Notes: generated by a model from the sequence alone, not told the origin. Shown: positions 53,309 through 62,076, counted from the stretch's first letter. The stretch is 64,000 bases of DNA from Luteolibacter sp. (GCA_030696085.1 JAUYNL010000053.1:62001-126000); one strand, 5' to 3'. Translations and numbers: made by a program.

Positions 53309-54333
53309 CATCACTGCTTTCCATCTCCAAGCTTCGCGTCCACTTCCCGGTGCGCGGCGGCGTCATGCTGCGCCAGACCGGCGCCGTGCGCGCGGTGGAT
53401 GGTGTCTCGCTCGACATCGCCCCCGGTGAAACCCTCGGCCTCGTCGGCGAATCCGGCTGCGGTAAATCCACGCTCGGCAAGGCCGTGGTGCGCCTGCTCA
53501 AACCGACTTCCGGCAACATCCTTTTCGAAGATCGTGATATCTCCCATCTCAGCCAGCGCGCGCTGCGCCCCTTGCGCAGGGATTTCCAGATGATCTTCCA
53601 GGACCCCGCCGAATCGCTCGATCCTCGCATGAGCGTGCGCTCGATCATCGAAGAACCCTTCATCATCCACAGCCTCGGCAACCGCGCGGAACGCACCCGG
53701 CGCGTGAACGAATTGTTGGACCGGGTCGGCCTGCCATCCTCCGCGGCGGATCGATATTCATTCGAATTTTCCGGCGGCCAGCGCCAGCGTATCGGCATCG
53801 CCCGCGCGCTCGCCCTCAAGCCGAAACTCATCGTCTGCGACGAACCGGTCTCCGCGCTTGATGTCTCGATCCAGTCGCAGATCCTAAATCTGCTAGTCGA
53901 GCTTCAGAAGGAATTCGGATTGTCCTACCTTTTCATCGCCCACGATCTATCGGTCGTGAAGCATGTCAGCGACCGCGTGGCCGTGATGTATCTCGGCAAG
54001 ATCGTCGAACTCGCCACGGCGGAGACAATCTACCGCGATCCCCGCCACGCCTACACCAAGGCGCTGCTCTCCGCCATCCCCACGCCCGATCCGCTGGCGC
54101 GCCGCGAGAAAATCCTGTTGGAGGGAGATGTTCCCTCGCCCATCGATCCGCCCGCCGGCAGCGCCTTCGGCCACCGCATCAGCCACCCGCTCTATCAGGA
54201 AACCATCGGCATGGATCTCGCCCTCGCGGAGATTTCCCCCGGGCACCTGGTCGCCGCGGACCCCTGCTGCCTCAGCACCGAGGACTGGCGGAAAATCGGG
54301 CACGGCATCGTGCCCCCCCGTATCCCGGGTTGA
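53305..54333 (+). CDS. Peptide-type ABC transporter ATPase (OppF class)
   Basis: A 342-residue ATPase with Walker [11 protein letters not shown]-loop [11 protein letters not shown], signature FSGGQRQR, Walker [12 protein letters not shown], switch His in IAHDLSV and an OppF-type C-terminus ([12 protein letters not shown]). ATG 53305 overlaps the oppD stop by ATGA. It is the last gene of the operon; ATP hydrolysis is shared with the OppD-type subunit. Confidence 0.94.
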   Translation: MTSLLSISKLRVHFPVRGGVMLRQTGAVRAVDGVSLDIAPGETLGLVGESGCGKSTLGKAVVRLLKPTSGNILFEDRDISHLSQRALRPLRRDFQMIFQDPAESLDPRMSVRSIIEEPFIIHSLGNRAERTRRVNELLDRVGLPSSAADRYSFEFSGGQRQRIGIARALALKPKLIVCDEPVSALDVSIQSQILNLLVELQKEFGLSYLFIAHDLSVVKHVSDRVAVMYLGKIVELATAETIYRDPRHAYTKALLSAIPTPDPLARREKILLEGDVPSPIDPPAGSAFGHRISHPLYQETIGMDLALAEISPGHLVAADPCCLSTEDWRKIGHGIVPPRIPG

Positions 54334-54392
54334 TTTTCCCGCGCTGGCTTCAAAGCTTCGCTTTCCGATCGCTCCGGGATGGGTTATCGAAC

Positions 54393-55070
54393 ATGGCCAT
54401 GGCCGCCACACCCACGCCGAAGGATCGCGCGATCCGCCTGATCCTGATCGAAGATCACGCCGATTTCCGCGAATCGGTGGCAATGGTGCTGGAGCAACGG
54501 GCGCATTACCAATGCGTGGGCAGCTTTTCCACCATGGAGGACGCGCTCGAGGCCATTCGCGGCGGACTGGAGGCGGACCTCGTGCTCTCGGATCTCGGTC
54601 TGCCCGGCATGAGCGGCATCGCCGGCATCCGCAAGGTGCGCGAACTGCTGCCCGAGGCCCGCGTGCTGGTGCTCACCGCCTTCACGGACAAGGCGAAGGT
54701 TTTCTCCGCCCTTGAAGCGGGTGCCCATGGTTATCTGGTGAAAGCTGGCAGCGCCTCGCGCCTGCTCGAAACGCTGGAGGAAGTGCTCGCCGGTGGCACG
54801 CCGCTCGATCCCAAGATCGCCGGCATGATCCTGCAAACCTTCCGCCAGCTCAGCCCTATCCCCGAGGCGGAATCGCTTTCCGCCCGCGAGTGCGAGGTGC
54901 TGCAACTTTCGGCCAAGGGCCTGACCCGCAAGGAAATCGCCGACGATTTGAAACTCAGCGAGCACTCGGTGACCGAATACATCAAGCGCAGCTTCGACAA
55001 ACTCCACGTTCGCAGCCTCCCTGCCGCCGTCAGCGAGGCGATCCGACGTGGATTCCTGGATCTCTCGTGA
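54393..55070 (+). CDS. NarL/LuxR-family response regulator
   Basis: A 225-residue regulator. Receiver domain at about 14-130 with the acidic pair ED (20-21), phospho-acceptor Asp67 (LVLSDLGLPG), Thr in LTAFTD and Lys in YLVKAG. C-terminal LuxR-type helix-turn-helix at about 155-220 (SARECEVLQLSAKGLTRKEIADDL). No histidine kinase is adjacent, so it is an orphan here. It is followed after 7 nt by the first copy of the tandem element. ATG 54399 is an alternative start. Confidence 0.9.
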   Translation: MAMAATPTPKDRAIRLILIEDHADFRESVAMVLEQRAHYQCVGSFSTMEDALEAIRGGLEADLVLSDLGLPGMSGIAGIRKVRELLPEARVLVLTAFTDKAKVFSALEAGAHGYLVKAGSASRLLETLEEVLAGGTPLDPKIAGMILQTFRQLSPIPEAESLSARECEVLQLSAKGLTRKEIADDLKLSEHSVTEYIKRSFDKLHVRSLPAAVSEAIRRGFLDLS

Positions 55071-55077
55071 CCGCCCG

Positions 55078-55209
55078 CGTGTCCCATGATTTAGGGACAT
55101 GACAGAAATCCGGATTTCCCGCATTCTTCGCCCGTCGAGGGGAGAGGTCCCCGGTTTCAATCATGACAAAGCTTTGGGGGTCGCGCAGGGGCGCGACCCC
55201 TTTTGTTTG
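55078..55209 (+). ncRNA. Tandem structured element, copy 1 (candidate small RNA)
   Basis: The 84-nt block 55078-55161 recurs at 55224-55307 with 7 mismatches. It opens with a hairpin (CGTGTCCC/GGGACATG around ATGATTTA, one G-U pair), has a second hairpin GGGGA-GAGG-TCCCC (55139-55152), then a variable stretch and an intrinsic terminator. The whole unit is about 130 nt, no promoter is obvious, and it starts 8 nt after the regulator stop, so it may be made by its own promoter or processed from that mRNA. A short frame from ATG 55099 (49 codons) is open across it; coding is an alternative. Confidence 0.5.
55177..55209 (+). terminator. Intrinsic terminator of element copy 1
   Basis: GGGGTCGCG (55177-55185) pairs with CGCGACCCC (55192-55200), 9 bp with a 6-nt loop, followed by TTTTGTTTG. 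Confidence 0.8.
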
Positions 55210-55223
55210 TCCCGGGCCGCTTC

Positions 55224-55361
55224 CGTGTCCCATGATTTAGGGACATGACAAAAATCCGGATCACCCGCATTCTCTCGCCGTCGAGGGGAGAGGTCCCCGG
55301 TTTCAATAGAGTTCATGACAGAACACAAGACGGGTCGCGAGGGGTCGCGGCCCTTTTTGTT
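55224..55361 (+). ncRNA. Tandem structured element, copy 2 (candidate small RNA)
   Basis: Second copy of the element, about 138 nt including its terminator. The first 84 nt (55224-55307) match copy 1, with both hairpins intact; the following stretch has diverged but keeps CATGACA and a GC-rich terminator of the same shape. From ATG 55245 a frame is open for 305 codons antisense to the pyrophosphatase gene; only its first 21 residues match copy 1. It lies between the regulator and the convergent pyrophosphatase gene. Confidence 0.5.
55332..55361 (+). terminator. Intrinsic terminator of element copy 2
   Basis: GGGTCGCG (55332-55339) pairs with CGCGGCCC (55346-55353), 8 bp with one G-U pair and a 6-nt loop, followed by TTTTTGTT. 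Confidence 0.75.
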
Positions 55362-55397
55362 GCCCTCAATTCGAGTGACTCCTGCCCACCCATTCTC

Positions 55398-57080
55398 CTA
55401 CGCGGATTGGTGAATCGCCTCGCAAACCGCGGGAAAAATCTGGCGCTTGCGGCTGACGACTCCCGGCGCGTGGAACAGGCTTTCGTCCTTTCGCTCGAAG
55501 GGCAGTTTGGCCAGCGCATTCTCCGGGCCCACCGCCAGAATCATGCTGTGATGCAGCGCGACATCCGTGACCGCCAAGATGGAAAGATCGTATTCGCGAT
55601 TCTTGTGCAGCTTCATCAGCTCCGCTTCGAGCTCTTCACGCCGCGCCGCGAAGCCGTGCAAATCCCGCTCCTCCACCTGCGAAATGCTGACGTTCCGCCC
55701 CTGTTCGGTGAACTCCTTGCGATCAGCGTTGAGAATTTCCTCGGGCGTGCCATTGGCGATGAGCGAACCGACCGCGAAAAACTCCTCGGTGAACGTTTTC
55801 GGATCCACACCCGCCACACCGCTGAGCCAGGTCAGCATTTCGCGGTCCAGCAAGGTGGTGGTCGGCGAGGTGAGGCACAGCGTATCGGAAACGATGCCCG
55901 CGCACAGGCACATGGCCACACCTGGAGCAGGCATGAGGCCACGGTAGAAAAACTTGCGGCCCACCAGCGTGCAGGTGGAGCCGACGGGCTCGTTGAGATA
56001 GCGGATCGGCTCGCGCGAAACAAGATCGCCGGCGAGACGGTGGTGGTCGATCACCTCGGTGACTTCCGCCTCCTCCACACCATTGACCGCTTGCGCGTAT
56101 TCGTTGTGGTCCACAAGCGCAAGCCGGATGCGCGGCGGATCGACGAGGTCGGATTTTGAAATGACACCCACCATTTTTCCGGTGCTATGATCGACCACCG
56201 GGAACAAATCCTGCTCGGAGGAGGACAAGTGCTTGCGGAGTTTGGAAACCGGCTCCATCGGGCAGACGGTTTCAAACTTCCGCTCCATGACATGGCGGAC
56301 CGTGCGCGAGCAGCGGATCAGCGTGGAGGCGCTAGCCGTATCCTGGGCACAACGGAGCAGCACGACACCGCGGGTTTTGGCGAAATCACGGATGTCTGGA
56401 GAAACCGAATTGCCGCCGGTGACGAGCAAAGCACGGGCACCAAAATCAATCGCGGAGCGCTGGACGATTGGTCGGTCGCCACAAATAACGAGGAAATTGC
56501 CGATATTTCCTTCGTTTTTCGCCTGCTTGAGGCGGGCATCCACGGTTTCCTGGGAGGAGGCGCCGACCAGCAGGATCAAGTCTTCCTCGCATTCCGGCAA
56601 TGGAACGCGGGCTCCGAGACTCTCGGCCTGCAAAGTGGCTGCAAGGTGAGCCAGCGAGGCATGCACCGTCCGAACACTGAGACCCTCGGTATCCGCTGGG
56701 AGCAGAAGCCGCAGCAGATCAAAATAGCGGAGAATGCCGCAAAGGTCACCGTTTTCGTCCTCCACCGGCACGCAGCGGATTTCCGCAGCGAGCATACGGC
56801 GATAGGCCGTGAGGAATGTGTCGGAGACCGTCACCTTGATGACTTCACGGTGACTGATCATGCCGGCATTGGTGCGGATGTCGGTGATCAGGACGGGCGG
56901 CTCGAAGCCGGCGCGTTCCAGCACCCACTTGGTGCGCTGCGAAATCTCACCGCAGCGGGCGGCGACGGCATCCCGTTCCTCGCCCACGGCCCGCAATAGG
57001 GCGGCATAGCCAATCGCGGAACAAATCGCATCCGTGTCCGGATTCTTGTGACCGATGACGTAAAATGGGGGCTTTGACAT
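55398..57080 (-). CDS. ppaC: Family II inorganic pyrophosphatase with CBS and DRTGG domains
   Basis: A 560-residue manganese-dependent pyrophosphatase. The DHH domain begins with GHKNPDTDAICSAI (residues 9-22) and continues after an inserted regulatory block: CBS motifs (about 70-125 and 255-310) with a DRTGG-type domain between. The second catalytic stretch LVDHNEYAQAV and VIDHHRL follows, then the DHHA2 domain. In characterised CBS-PPases the insert binds adenine nucleotides and adjusts activity. ATG 57080 gives a standard N-terminus. Confidence 0.9.
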   Translation of the reverse strand: MSKPPFYVIGHKNPDTDAICSAIGYAALLRAVGEERDAVAARCGEISQRTKWVLERAGFEPPVLITDIRTNAGMISHREVIKVTVSDTFLTAYRRMLAAEIRCVPVEDENGDLCGILRYFDLLRLLLPADTEGLSVRTVHASLAHLAATLQAESLGARVPLPECEEDLILLVGASSQETVDARLKQAKNEGNIGNFLVICGDRPIVQRSAIDFGARALLVTGGNSVSPDIRDFAKTRGVVLLRCAQDTASASTLIRCSRTVRHVMERKFETVCPMEPVSKLRKHLSSSEQDLFPVVDHSTGKMVGVISKSDLVDPPRIRLALVDHNEYAQAVNGVEEAEVTEVIDHHRLAGDLVSREPIRYLNEPVGSTCTLVGRKFFYRGLMPAPGVAMCLCAGIVSDTLCLTSPTTTLLDREMLTWLSGVAGVDPKTFTEEFFAVGSLIANGTPEEILNADRKEFTEQGRNVSISQVEERDLHGFAARREELEAELMKLHKNREYDLSILAVTDVALHHSMILAVGPENALAKLPFERKDESLFHAPGVVSRKRQIFPAVCEAIHQSA

Positions 57081-57085
57081 GGGTG

Positions 57086-57113
57086 AATGAAGAGGAAAGC
57101 AAAAGACTGTCAG
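57086..57113 (-). promoter_or_regulatory. Promoter candidate for ppaC
   Basis: On the minus strand CTGACA (57108-57113), 16 nt, TTCATT (57086-57091), then 5 nt to ATG 57080. Confidence 0.35.
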
Positions 57114-57176
57114 GGCTGCGAACTCCAAGCAAGTCAAGACCCATGGGCCCCAACGTCACTCATATTCAGAATTTTC

Positions 57177-57191
57177 GCATCAAAATGATGC
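57177..57191. promoter_or_regulatory. Palindromic operator candidate upstream of vapBC
   Basis: GCATCA-AAA-TGATGC is a perfect inverted repeat with a half-site TTGATGC again at 57207-57213, inside the vapB promoter. VapBC systems repress themselves through such sites, so this is a plausible operator. Confidence 0.45.
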
Positions 57192-57200
57192 GAATTATGT

Positions 57201-57229
57201 TTTACATTGATGCCAAATGAAGCTTTATT
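57201..57229 (+). promoter_or_regulatory. Promoter candidate for vapBC (second pair)
   Basis: TTTACA (57201-57206), 17 nt, TTTATT (57224-57229), then 6 nt to ATG 57236. Confidence 0.5.
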
Positions 57230-57235
57230 TCCCGC

Positions 57236-57469
57236 ATGAGAATTACTGTGGACATCGAAGATGATGTTTTGACCGAATTACTGAAGATCACCGGGGACAA
57301 AAACAAGAGTCCCGCGGTGGCGCGGGCGGTCACCGAGTTCGTGCGCCGCAAACAGGCGCGGGAATTCGGACGCATGATCCGGGAAGGAGTATTCGACTAC
57401 CCTGCCCCGGCGGCGGATGCGGCAGGTCAGGATCCCTCCAATCCGGTGCCACCACTCTATCAGGACTAA
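57236..57469 (+). CDS. vapB: VapB-type antitoxin
   Basis: A 77-residue antitoxin. N-terminal MRITVDIEDDVLTELLKI and AVARAVTEFVRRKQARE fit the DUF2191/VapB ribbon-helix-helix group, with the toxin-binding tail from about residue 45 (Pro/Ala-rich). It precedes vapC by 5 nt. The antitoxin should bind both the toxin and its own operator upstream. It differs in family from the vapB at 42587. Confidence 0.85.
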   Translation: MRITVDIEDDVLTELLKITGDKNKSPAVARAVTEFVRRKQAREFGRMIREGVFDYPAPAADAAGQDPSNPVPPLYQD

Positions 57470-57474
57470 TCGCC

Positions 57475-57900
57475 ATGGTGCTTGTGGATTCATCCGCCTG
57501 GATCGAGAGCCTCCGCCGTAATGGCGATATGAGGGTGAAATTCGCCGTCGAGGGTCTGCTGGAAGCCTATGAGGCCCAGTGGTGCTCACCGGTCCGCCTG
57601 GAAGTCCTCGGCGGTGCCCGCCTGGAGGAACGGACGCATCTCGGCCAACGCTTTTCAGTCATCCCCTACCGCCCCAGCCGCGAGGACGACTGGGACCGCG
57701 CCGTCGCCCTCGCCTGGCGGCTCCGCGCCAAAGGTCTCACCGTCCCATGGCTCGATGTGCTCATCGCCGCCATCGCCATCCACGACGGAGTGCGGCTCTA
57801 TGCCATCGACGCGCATTTCCAGGAAATCTCAAAACACAGCACCCTGATTCTCTATCGGCCGGGCTATGGCGGGAGCTTCAATGATGCGGACGACGGGTGA
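57475..57900 (+). CDS. vapC: VapC-type PIN-domain toxin
   Basis: A 141-residue PIN ribonuclease with the four acidic positions in place: Asp5 (VDSSAWIE), Glu43 (RLEVLGG), Asp94 (WLDVLIAA) and Asp112 (AIDAHFQEI). Cotranscribed with vapB. It ends 3 nt before the convergent argS stop, so overrun into the argS 3' end is likely unless a terminator lies within the gene. Confidence 0.9.
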   Translation: MVLVDSSAWIESLRRNGDMRVKFAVEGLLEAYEAQWCSPVRLEVLGGARLEERTHLGQRFSVIPYRPSREDDWDRAVALAWRLRAKGLTVPWLDVLIAAIAIHDGVRLYAIDAHFQEISKHSTLILYRPGYGGSFNDADDG

Positions 57901-57903
57901 ATC

Positions 57904-59649
57904 TCACATCCGCTCCGGGCACTTGATGCCTAACAAGCCGAGGCCGGTGCTGAGGATGCGCGAGGTGAGCTCACAGAGCGCGAGGCGGCTGTCGCGCACG
58001 GCGGCCTCGGACTTGAGGACGGGGCAGGCCTCGAAGAAGGAGTGGAAGGCGCGGGCAAGCTCCAGCAGATAGTTGGCTAGCAGATTCGGGCGGAAGTCCT
58101 CGATGATAAGTGGCAGCAACTCGCCGAAGCGGGCGTGCAGACGGGCAAGGTGGATTTCCGCCTCCTCGTTGAGCGTGATGACGGCGGATGCGGCATCAAA
58201 TGGAGCATCAAGTTTTCGGAAAATCGAACGGATCCGGACCGTCGAGTATTGCAGGTAGGGCGCGGTGTCGCCTTGCAGCGCGAGCATGCGGTCCCAGGCG
58301 AAGACGTAGTCGGTGAGGCGCCCTTGCGAAAGCTCGGCGAATTTCACCGCGCCGATTCCGACGATTTTCGCGATTTCCTCTGCCTCCTCGCCCTGTAGGT
58401 CCGGATTCTTCTCGGCGATAATGTTGGCGGCGCGCTCGATGGCTTCAGTTAGGACGTCGGTGAGCTGCACGTTCTCGCCGGAGCGGGTCTTCATCAACTT
58501 GCGGTCCTCACCGAGTATGGAACCAAATGCGACGTGTTGGAAATTTCCGATTTTTCCCCAACGCGCGGCGGCATCGAAAAGCTGGCGAAAATGGAGTTGC
58601 TGCGGCACGCCGACGACATACCAGATCCGGTCCGCCTTCCATTCGTCGATGCGGAACTGGATCGTGGCGAGGTCGGTGGTGGCGTAGAGAAAACCGCCAT
58701 CGGCCTTGCGGATGATGGCGGGATTGTCCGTCCAGCCGTCCTCCTTGTGGACCATGAAGGGATCGTCCTCGGGGTTTTTCGCGCCGTCCGAGAAGATACA
58801 GATCGCACCTTCGCTCTCGCGGGCGATGCCTTTTGTTAGAAACACATCAACGAGGCCGGCAAGGCGATCATTGTAATAACTCTCGCCAAGCCAGTGGTCG
58901 AACTTCACGTCCAGGATTTCGTAGATTTTCCGCAGGCCGCGTTTTGAAACGTCGATGCATTGTTGCCAGATGGCGAGGTTTTCCGGGTCGCCGGCCTGTA
59001 GTTTCACCAACTCGTTTTTGCAGGTCTCCAAAACGGATGGATCCGCCTTGATCGCGGTGTTCACATCACGGTAGATGCGGAGCAGCTCGGGAATGGGATC
59101 GGCTTCGAGCGCCTCGGCGTTGAGCATGGTTTTCCAACCATGGAGAATCATGCCAAACTGGGTGCCCCAGTCGCCGATGTGATTGTCCGCGATAACTTTA
59201 AATCCAAGAAAACGCGCGATGCGGCCGAGCGAATCCCCGATGATCGTCGAGCGAATATGGCCGACGTGCATCGGTTTGGCCACGTTCGGCGCGGAGAAAT
59301 CGACAACGACGGTTTGTCCCTCGCCCACGGTCGGGACGCCGAGTTTTTCATCGTGCAGCAATTCGGCGGCCTTCGCCGCGTAGGCAGCGGGAAGAATCCG
59401 GAAGTTGATGAATCCCGGACCGGCGATGTCCGCTGTGGCGAGTCCGTCAAGTTGGAGATGATCGATGATTTCCTGGGCCAGCGCGCGGGGATTGATCTTG
59501 CGGTGCTTGGCCAGCACCATCGCCGCGTTGGTCTGATAGTCGCCAAAGCGCAGATCGGCGGTGGGGGTGACGGCGGCCGTGAGAGGCTCGCCAAGGGTGG
59601 AGGAAAGCGCGGCGGCGAGGCGGGCCTCAAGGTCTTGCAGAAGCGTCAT
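57904..59649 (-). CDS. argS: Arginyl-tRNA synthetase
   Basis: A 581-residue class I synthetase. An N-terminal Add1-type domain (about 1-105) is followed by the Rossmann core with the HIGH box as AKPMHVGHIRST. The KMSKS position reads LMKTRSGENV, a degenerate form common in ArgRS, and a helical DALR anticodon-binding domain (about 460-581) ends the protein. It charges tRNA-Arg. It starts 9 nt after the ptsN-like stop, suggesting cotranscription. Confidence 0.96.
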   Translation of the reverse strand: MTLLQDLEARLAAALSSTLGEPLTAAVTPTADLRFGDYQTNAAMVLAKHRKINPRALAQEIIDHLQLDGLATADIAGPGFINFRILPAAYAAKAAELLHDEKLGVPTVGEGQTVVVDFSAPNVAKPMHVGHIRSTIIGDSLGRIARFLGFKVIADNHIGDWGTQFGMILHGWKTMLNAEALEADPIPELLRIYRDVNTAIKADPSVLETCKNELVKLQAGDPENLAIWQQCIDVSKRGLRKIYEILDVKFDHWLGESYYNDRLAGLVDVFLTKGIARESEGAICIFSDGAKNPEDDPFMVHKEDGWTDNPAIIRKADGGFLYATTDLATIQFRIDEWKADRIWYVVGVPQQLHFRQLFDAAARWGKIGNFQHVAFGSILGEDRKLMKTRSGENVQLTDVLTEAIERAANIIAEKNPDLQGEEAEEIAKIVGIGAVKFAELSQGRLTDYVFAWDRMLALQGDTAPYLQYSTVRIRSIFRKLDAPFDAASAVITLNEEAEIHLARLHARFGELLPLIIEDFRPNLLANYLLELARAFHSFFEACPVLKSEAAVRDSRLALCELTSRILSTGLGLLGIKCPERM

Positions 59650-59658
59650 GGCGGTAAT

Positions 59659-60141
59659 TCAGGCCCCGGGCGTTGCGGCACGCGCCGGTTTGGGGTCGAG
59701 AATGGCAAGGATTTCATCGCGGGTTTCCGCAGCTCCGAACTGGCGGCGCACTTCACAGTTGGTGAACATTTTTGCGATCGCCGCCAAGGTCCGGAGATGC
59801 AGGTGGTAGTCCTTGCGCGGCACGATGAAAAGAATGATGAAATGCACCGGGGCGTTGTCGATGGCCTCGAAATCGATACCCGCCTTGGACCGGCCGAAAA
59901 CCGCCGCGACCTCCCCGATATCGTCGGAAAATGCGTGAGGAATGGCCACTCCCGAGCCGATACCAGTACTCACCTGGTCTTCACGGGCTTTGAGCGCCTC
60001 CAGCACCTGCTCCTTGAGCACCTCCGGCAGCCGTTTGCACTCAAAGAGATGGTCCACCAGCTCCATGATCGCCGGCCAGTGCTCCACTGCCTTCATATCG
60101 AGGATGATCTGGTCCGCACTGAGCAATTTCGCCAACTTCAT
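59659..60141 (-). CDS. PTS EIIA (fructose/nitrogen type) domain protein
   Basis: A 160-residue single-domain PTS IIA protein of the fructose/PtsN family. The active-site His69 lies in GSGVAIPHAFSDDI, and conserved FIILFIVPRKDYHLHLRTLA follows. No EIIB or EIIC is nearby, so a regulatory PtsN-like role is more likely than sugar uptake. ATG 60141 (MKLAKLLSADQI) gives the normal N-terminus. A 16-bp inverted repeat lies 17 nt upstream. Confidence 0.88.
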   Translation of the reverse strand: MKLAKLLSADQIILDMKAVEHWPAIMELVDHLFECKRLPEVLKEQVLEALKAREDQVSTGIGSGVAIPHAFSDDIGEVAAVFGRSKAGIDFEAIDNAPVHFIILFIVPRKDYHLHLRTLAAIAKMFTNCEVRRQFGAAETRDEILAILDPKPARAATPGA

Positions 60142-60157
60142 AAAAGAGGAACGGAAT

Positions 60158-60173
60158 CCGCAAATTTTTGCGG
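60158..60173. promoter_or_regulatory. Inverted repeat upstream of the PTS EIIA gene
   Basis: CCGCAAA and TTTGCGG, separated by 2 nt, form a perfect inverted repeat 17 nt before the start at 60141. It could be an operator or a hairpin in the leader. Confidence 0.4.
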
Positions 60174-60235
60174 TAGAGGCGGGTGGGTATCGTTCCAAAC
60201 CCGCATTGGCAAGCGGATTCCCAGGACCACCAAAC

Positions 60236-61495
60236 TCACGAATAGTCCTCCGCCCGTGCGCTGAGATCGCGCAACAACCAACAGCTCAGGCCCACCACAA
60301 CGACCGTCGCCACCCCGAGCACGGCGAAGCCGCTACGATAAGACAGCGTGTCAAACAGCCGTCCCGCCAGTAGCGGACCCACCGAATTGGAGGCAATCAT
60401 GCAAAACCCCAGCAGAGTGAAATGTCCGGCACGGTTCTCCGGACGCGGAATGCCGCTGGTGAGAGCATTCATCGCCCCGGAAAACCCGCTGCCCGCCACG
60501 GCGGCAATGCCGGCGGACGCAAACACGCTGGCCGCCGTTGGAAATAGTGCCAGCAATAGGAAACCCCCAGCCACCATCCCGGCCCAAAGTAATAACGTGT
60601 GGCGCGCTCCCCACGCATCGGTGAACCAGCCCGCCGCCGGACTCAGCGCCAGCCGGCAGCCAGCGGCCGTCATGCCCAGCCAAGCCGCCATCTGCGCCTT
60701 GAAGCCCAGGTCGCGGAAGGCAAACACACTGGAAAACACCGCAAGCTGCCCCAGCAAGGGCGAGATCAGGCACACCACAAGGGTCACACGCACGAACTTG
60801 CGATCACGAAAAAACGCCCGCCACATTTCCCGGCCCCACGGACGCGGAGAAGCCTCCACTGGCGTCGGCGGCTCCTTAGCGAACAACACTGCGGTATCCG
60901 CCAATTGGCAAAGCAGCCAGGCGAGCGCCAGCAAGGCGCCAAAGGCCTCCGGCTTTGGCATCACACCCAGGATCCACGCCGCGATACCCGTGGCCCCCAG
61001 CCCGAGCACTCCGCCCAACCCTGCGGAAACCCCGGCCAGGCGTCCGCGCAGGCGCATCGGAATGCAGGCCGTGAAGAACTCCTGGTTCGGCAGCCCGCCG
61101 AAACCTGCGGCGATCTGCCCCAACAACATCAGCAGCACAATGAGCCAGATCATCTTTTCATTTCCGCCCGCACCGCCCGCCCACACCACCGCGCCCACGA
61201 TCCCCACCGGCAGCAGATAGAGCGAATCCATCACAAACAAATAGATCTTCTTGTGGCGGAAACGCCGCGTGATCCACGGCGAGAGGAACATCCCCGGCAG
61301 CGTGGCGATGAGCACCCCCTGCACAATGCCGATCTGCATGTTGCTCGCGCCATAATGCACCAGCAGCGGCTGCAAAACCACCACCACCTCCGACCACCCC
61401 ATCGCAAATACCGAGCCCATCCACACAAGACACGCGAAATTTCGCCGAACGTCGCGGCGGCTCAATACGGGTTGGTTCAAGATTTCGGCATCCAT
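60236..61495 (-). CDS. MFS transporter
   Basis: A 419-residue major facilitator superfamily protein with about 12 membrane spans and an internal loop around residue 200 (FAKEPPTPVEASPRPWGRE). RRFRHKKIYLFVMD in the loop between helices 2 and 3 resembles the MFS signature; PENRAGHFTLLGF lies late in the protein. Substrate unknown. I use ATG 61495; ATG 61570, preceded by GGGAG, would add 25 residues that look unstructured, so the start is uncertain. Confidence 0.75.
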   Translation of the reverse strand: MDAEILNQPVLSRRDVRRNFACLVWMGSVFAMGWSEVVVVLQPLLVHYGASNMQIGIVQGVLIATLPGMFLSPWITRRFRHKKIYLFVMDSLYLLPVGIVGAVVWAGGAGGNEKMIWLIVLLMLLGQIAAGFGGLPNQEFFTACIPMRLRGRLAGVSAGLGGVLGLGATGIAAWILGVMPKPEAFGALLALAWLLCQLADTAVLFAKEPPTPVEASPRPWGREMWRAFFRDRKFVRVTLVVCLISPLLGQLAVFSSVFAFRDLGFKAQMAAWLGMTAAGCRLALSPAAGWFTDAWGARHTLLLWAGMVAGGFLLLALFPTAASVFASAGIAAVAGSGFSGAMNALTSGIPRPENRAGHFTLLGFCMIASNSVGPLLAGRLFDTLSYRSGFAVLGVATVVVVGLSCWLLRDLSARAEDYS

Positions 61496-61629
61496 CTCGT
61501 CAGCGGGCGGACAACTCGCATTTCCCCGCAGCCCTGCCGAGTCCGAATTGTGCCAATGGGAAAGCGGCATCGTGCTCCCGCTCCTGAAAATGCGGTTTTC
61601 ATTTCAGCCACCCATGCCAAGCTGGCTCC

Positions 61630-62076
61630 ATGAAAATTTCCATCCGTTTCGTGCTTCCGGCGCTTGCCGTGCTGTCACTCGCGGCCTGCTCGCTGTTCGA
61701 CAAGCCCGATGATCCCGCCGCTTCCGGTGAAAAGCCCGCGACCGAAGGCCCCAAACTCGTCGGCCGGATCGCCTCGATTCCCGCCGATAAAAGATTCGTA
61801 CTCATTCAAGGCTACGGTAGCTGGAATATCGAGGCAGGCACGATTTTAACAACCCGTGGCCCCGACGAACGCTCCGCAAACCTACTCGTCACCGGTGAAT
61901 CGTTGGGCCAATTCGCCGCCGCCGACCTGCAATCGGGCACTGCCGAAATCGGCGACGCTGTCTATTCCCGCCATGCTCCCAAAGCCCCGGCAACACCTGT
62001 CGCGACCGAACCAGATCCCGAACTCCCTAAAAATCAGCAGGAATCCACAAGCGGAAATGTTCAAAAAAATAATTAA
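61630..62076 (+). CDS. Lipoprotein of unknown function
   Basis: A 148-residue protein with a lipoprotein signal (MKISIRFVLPALAVLSLAAC; Cys at residue 20). The mature part has a short conserved-looking segment (LVGRIASIPADKRFVLIQGYG, AGTILTTRGPDERSANLLVTGE) that could be a small beta domain, and ends in a Pro/Glu/Gln-rich tail. I do not recognise a family. It is followed by an AT-rich spacer of 190 nt. Confidence 0.75.
   Translation: MKISIRFVLPALAVLSLAACSLFDKPDDPAASGEKPATEGPKLVGRIASIPADKRFVLIQGYGSWNIEAGTILTTRGPDERSANLLVTGESLGQFAAADLQSGTAEIGDAVYSRHAPKAPATPVATEPDPELPKNQQESTSGNVQKNN

Noticed and set aside
55245-56159. A 304-residue plus-strand frame beginning in element copy 2
   Set aside because: After the terminator hairpin it is antisense to the pyrophosphatase gene. 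Only its first residues match copy 1.
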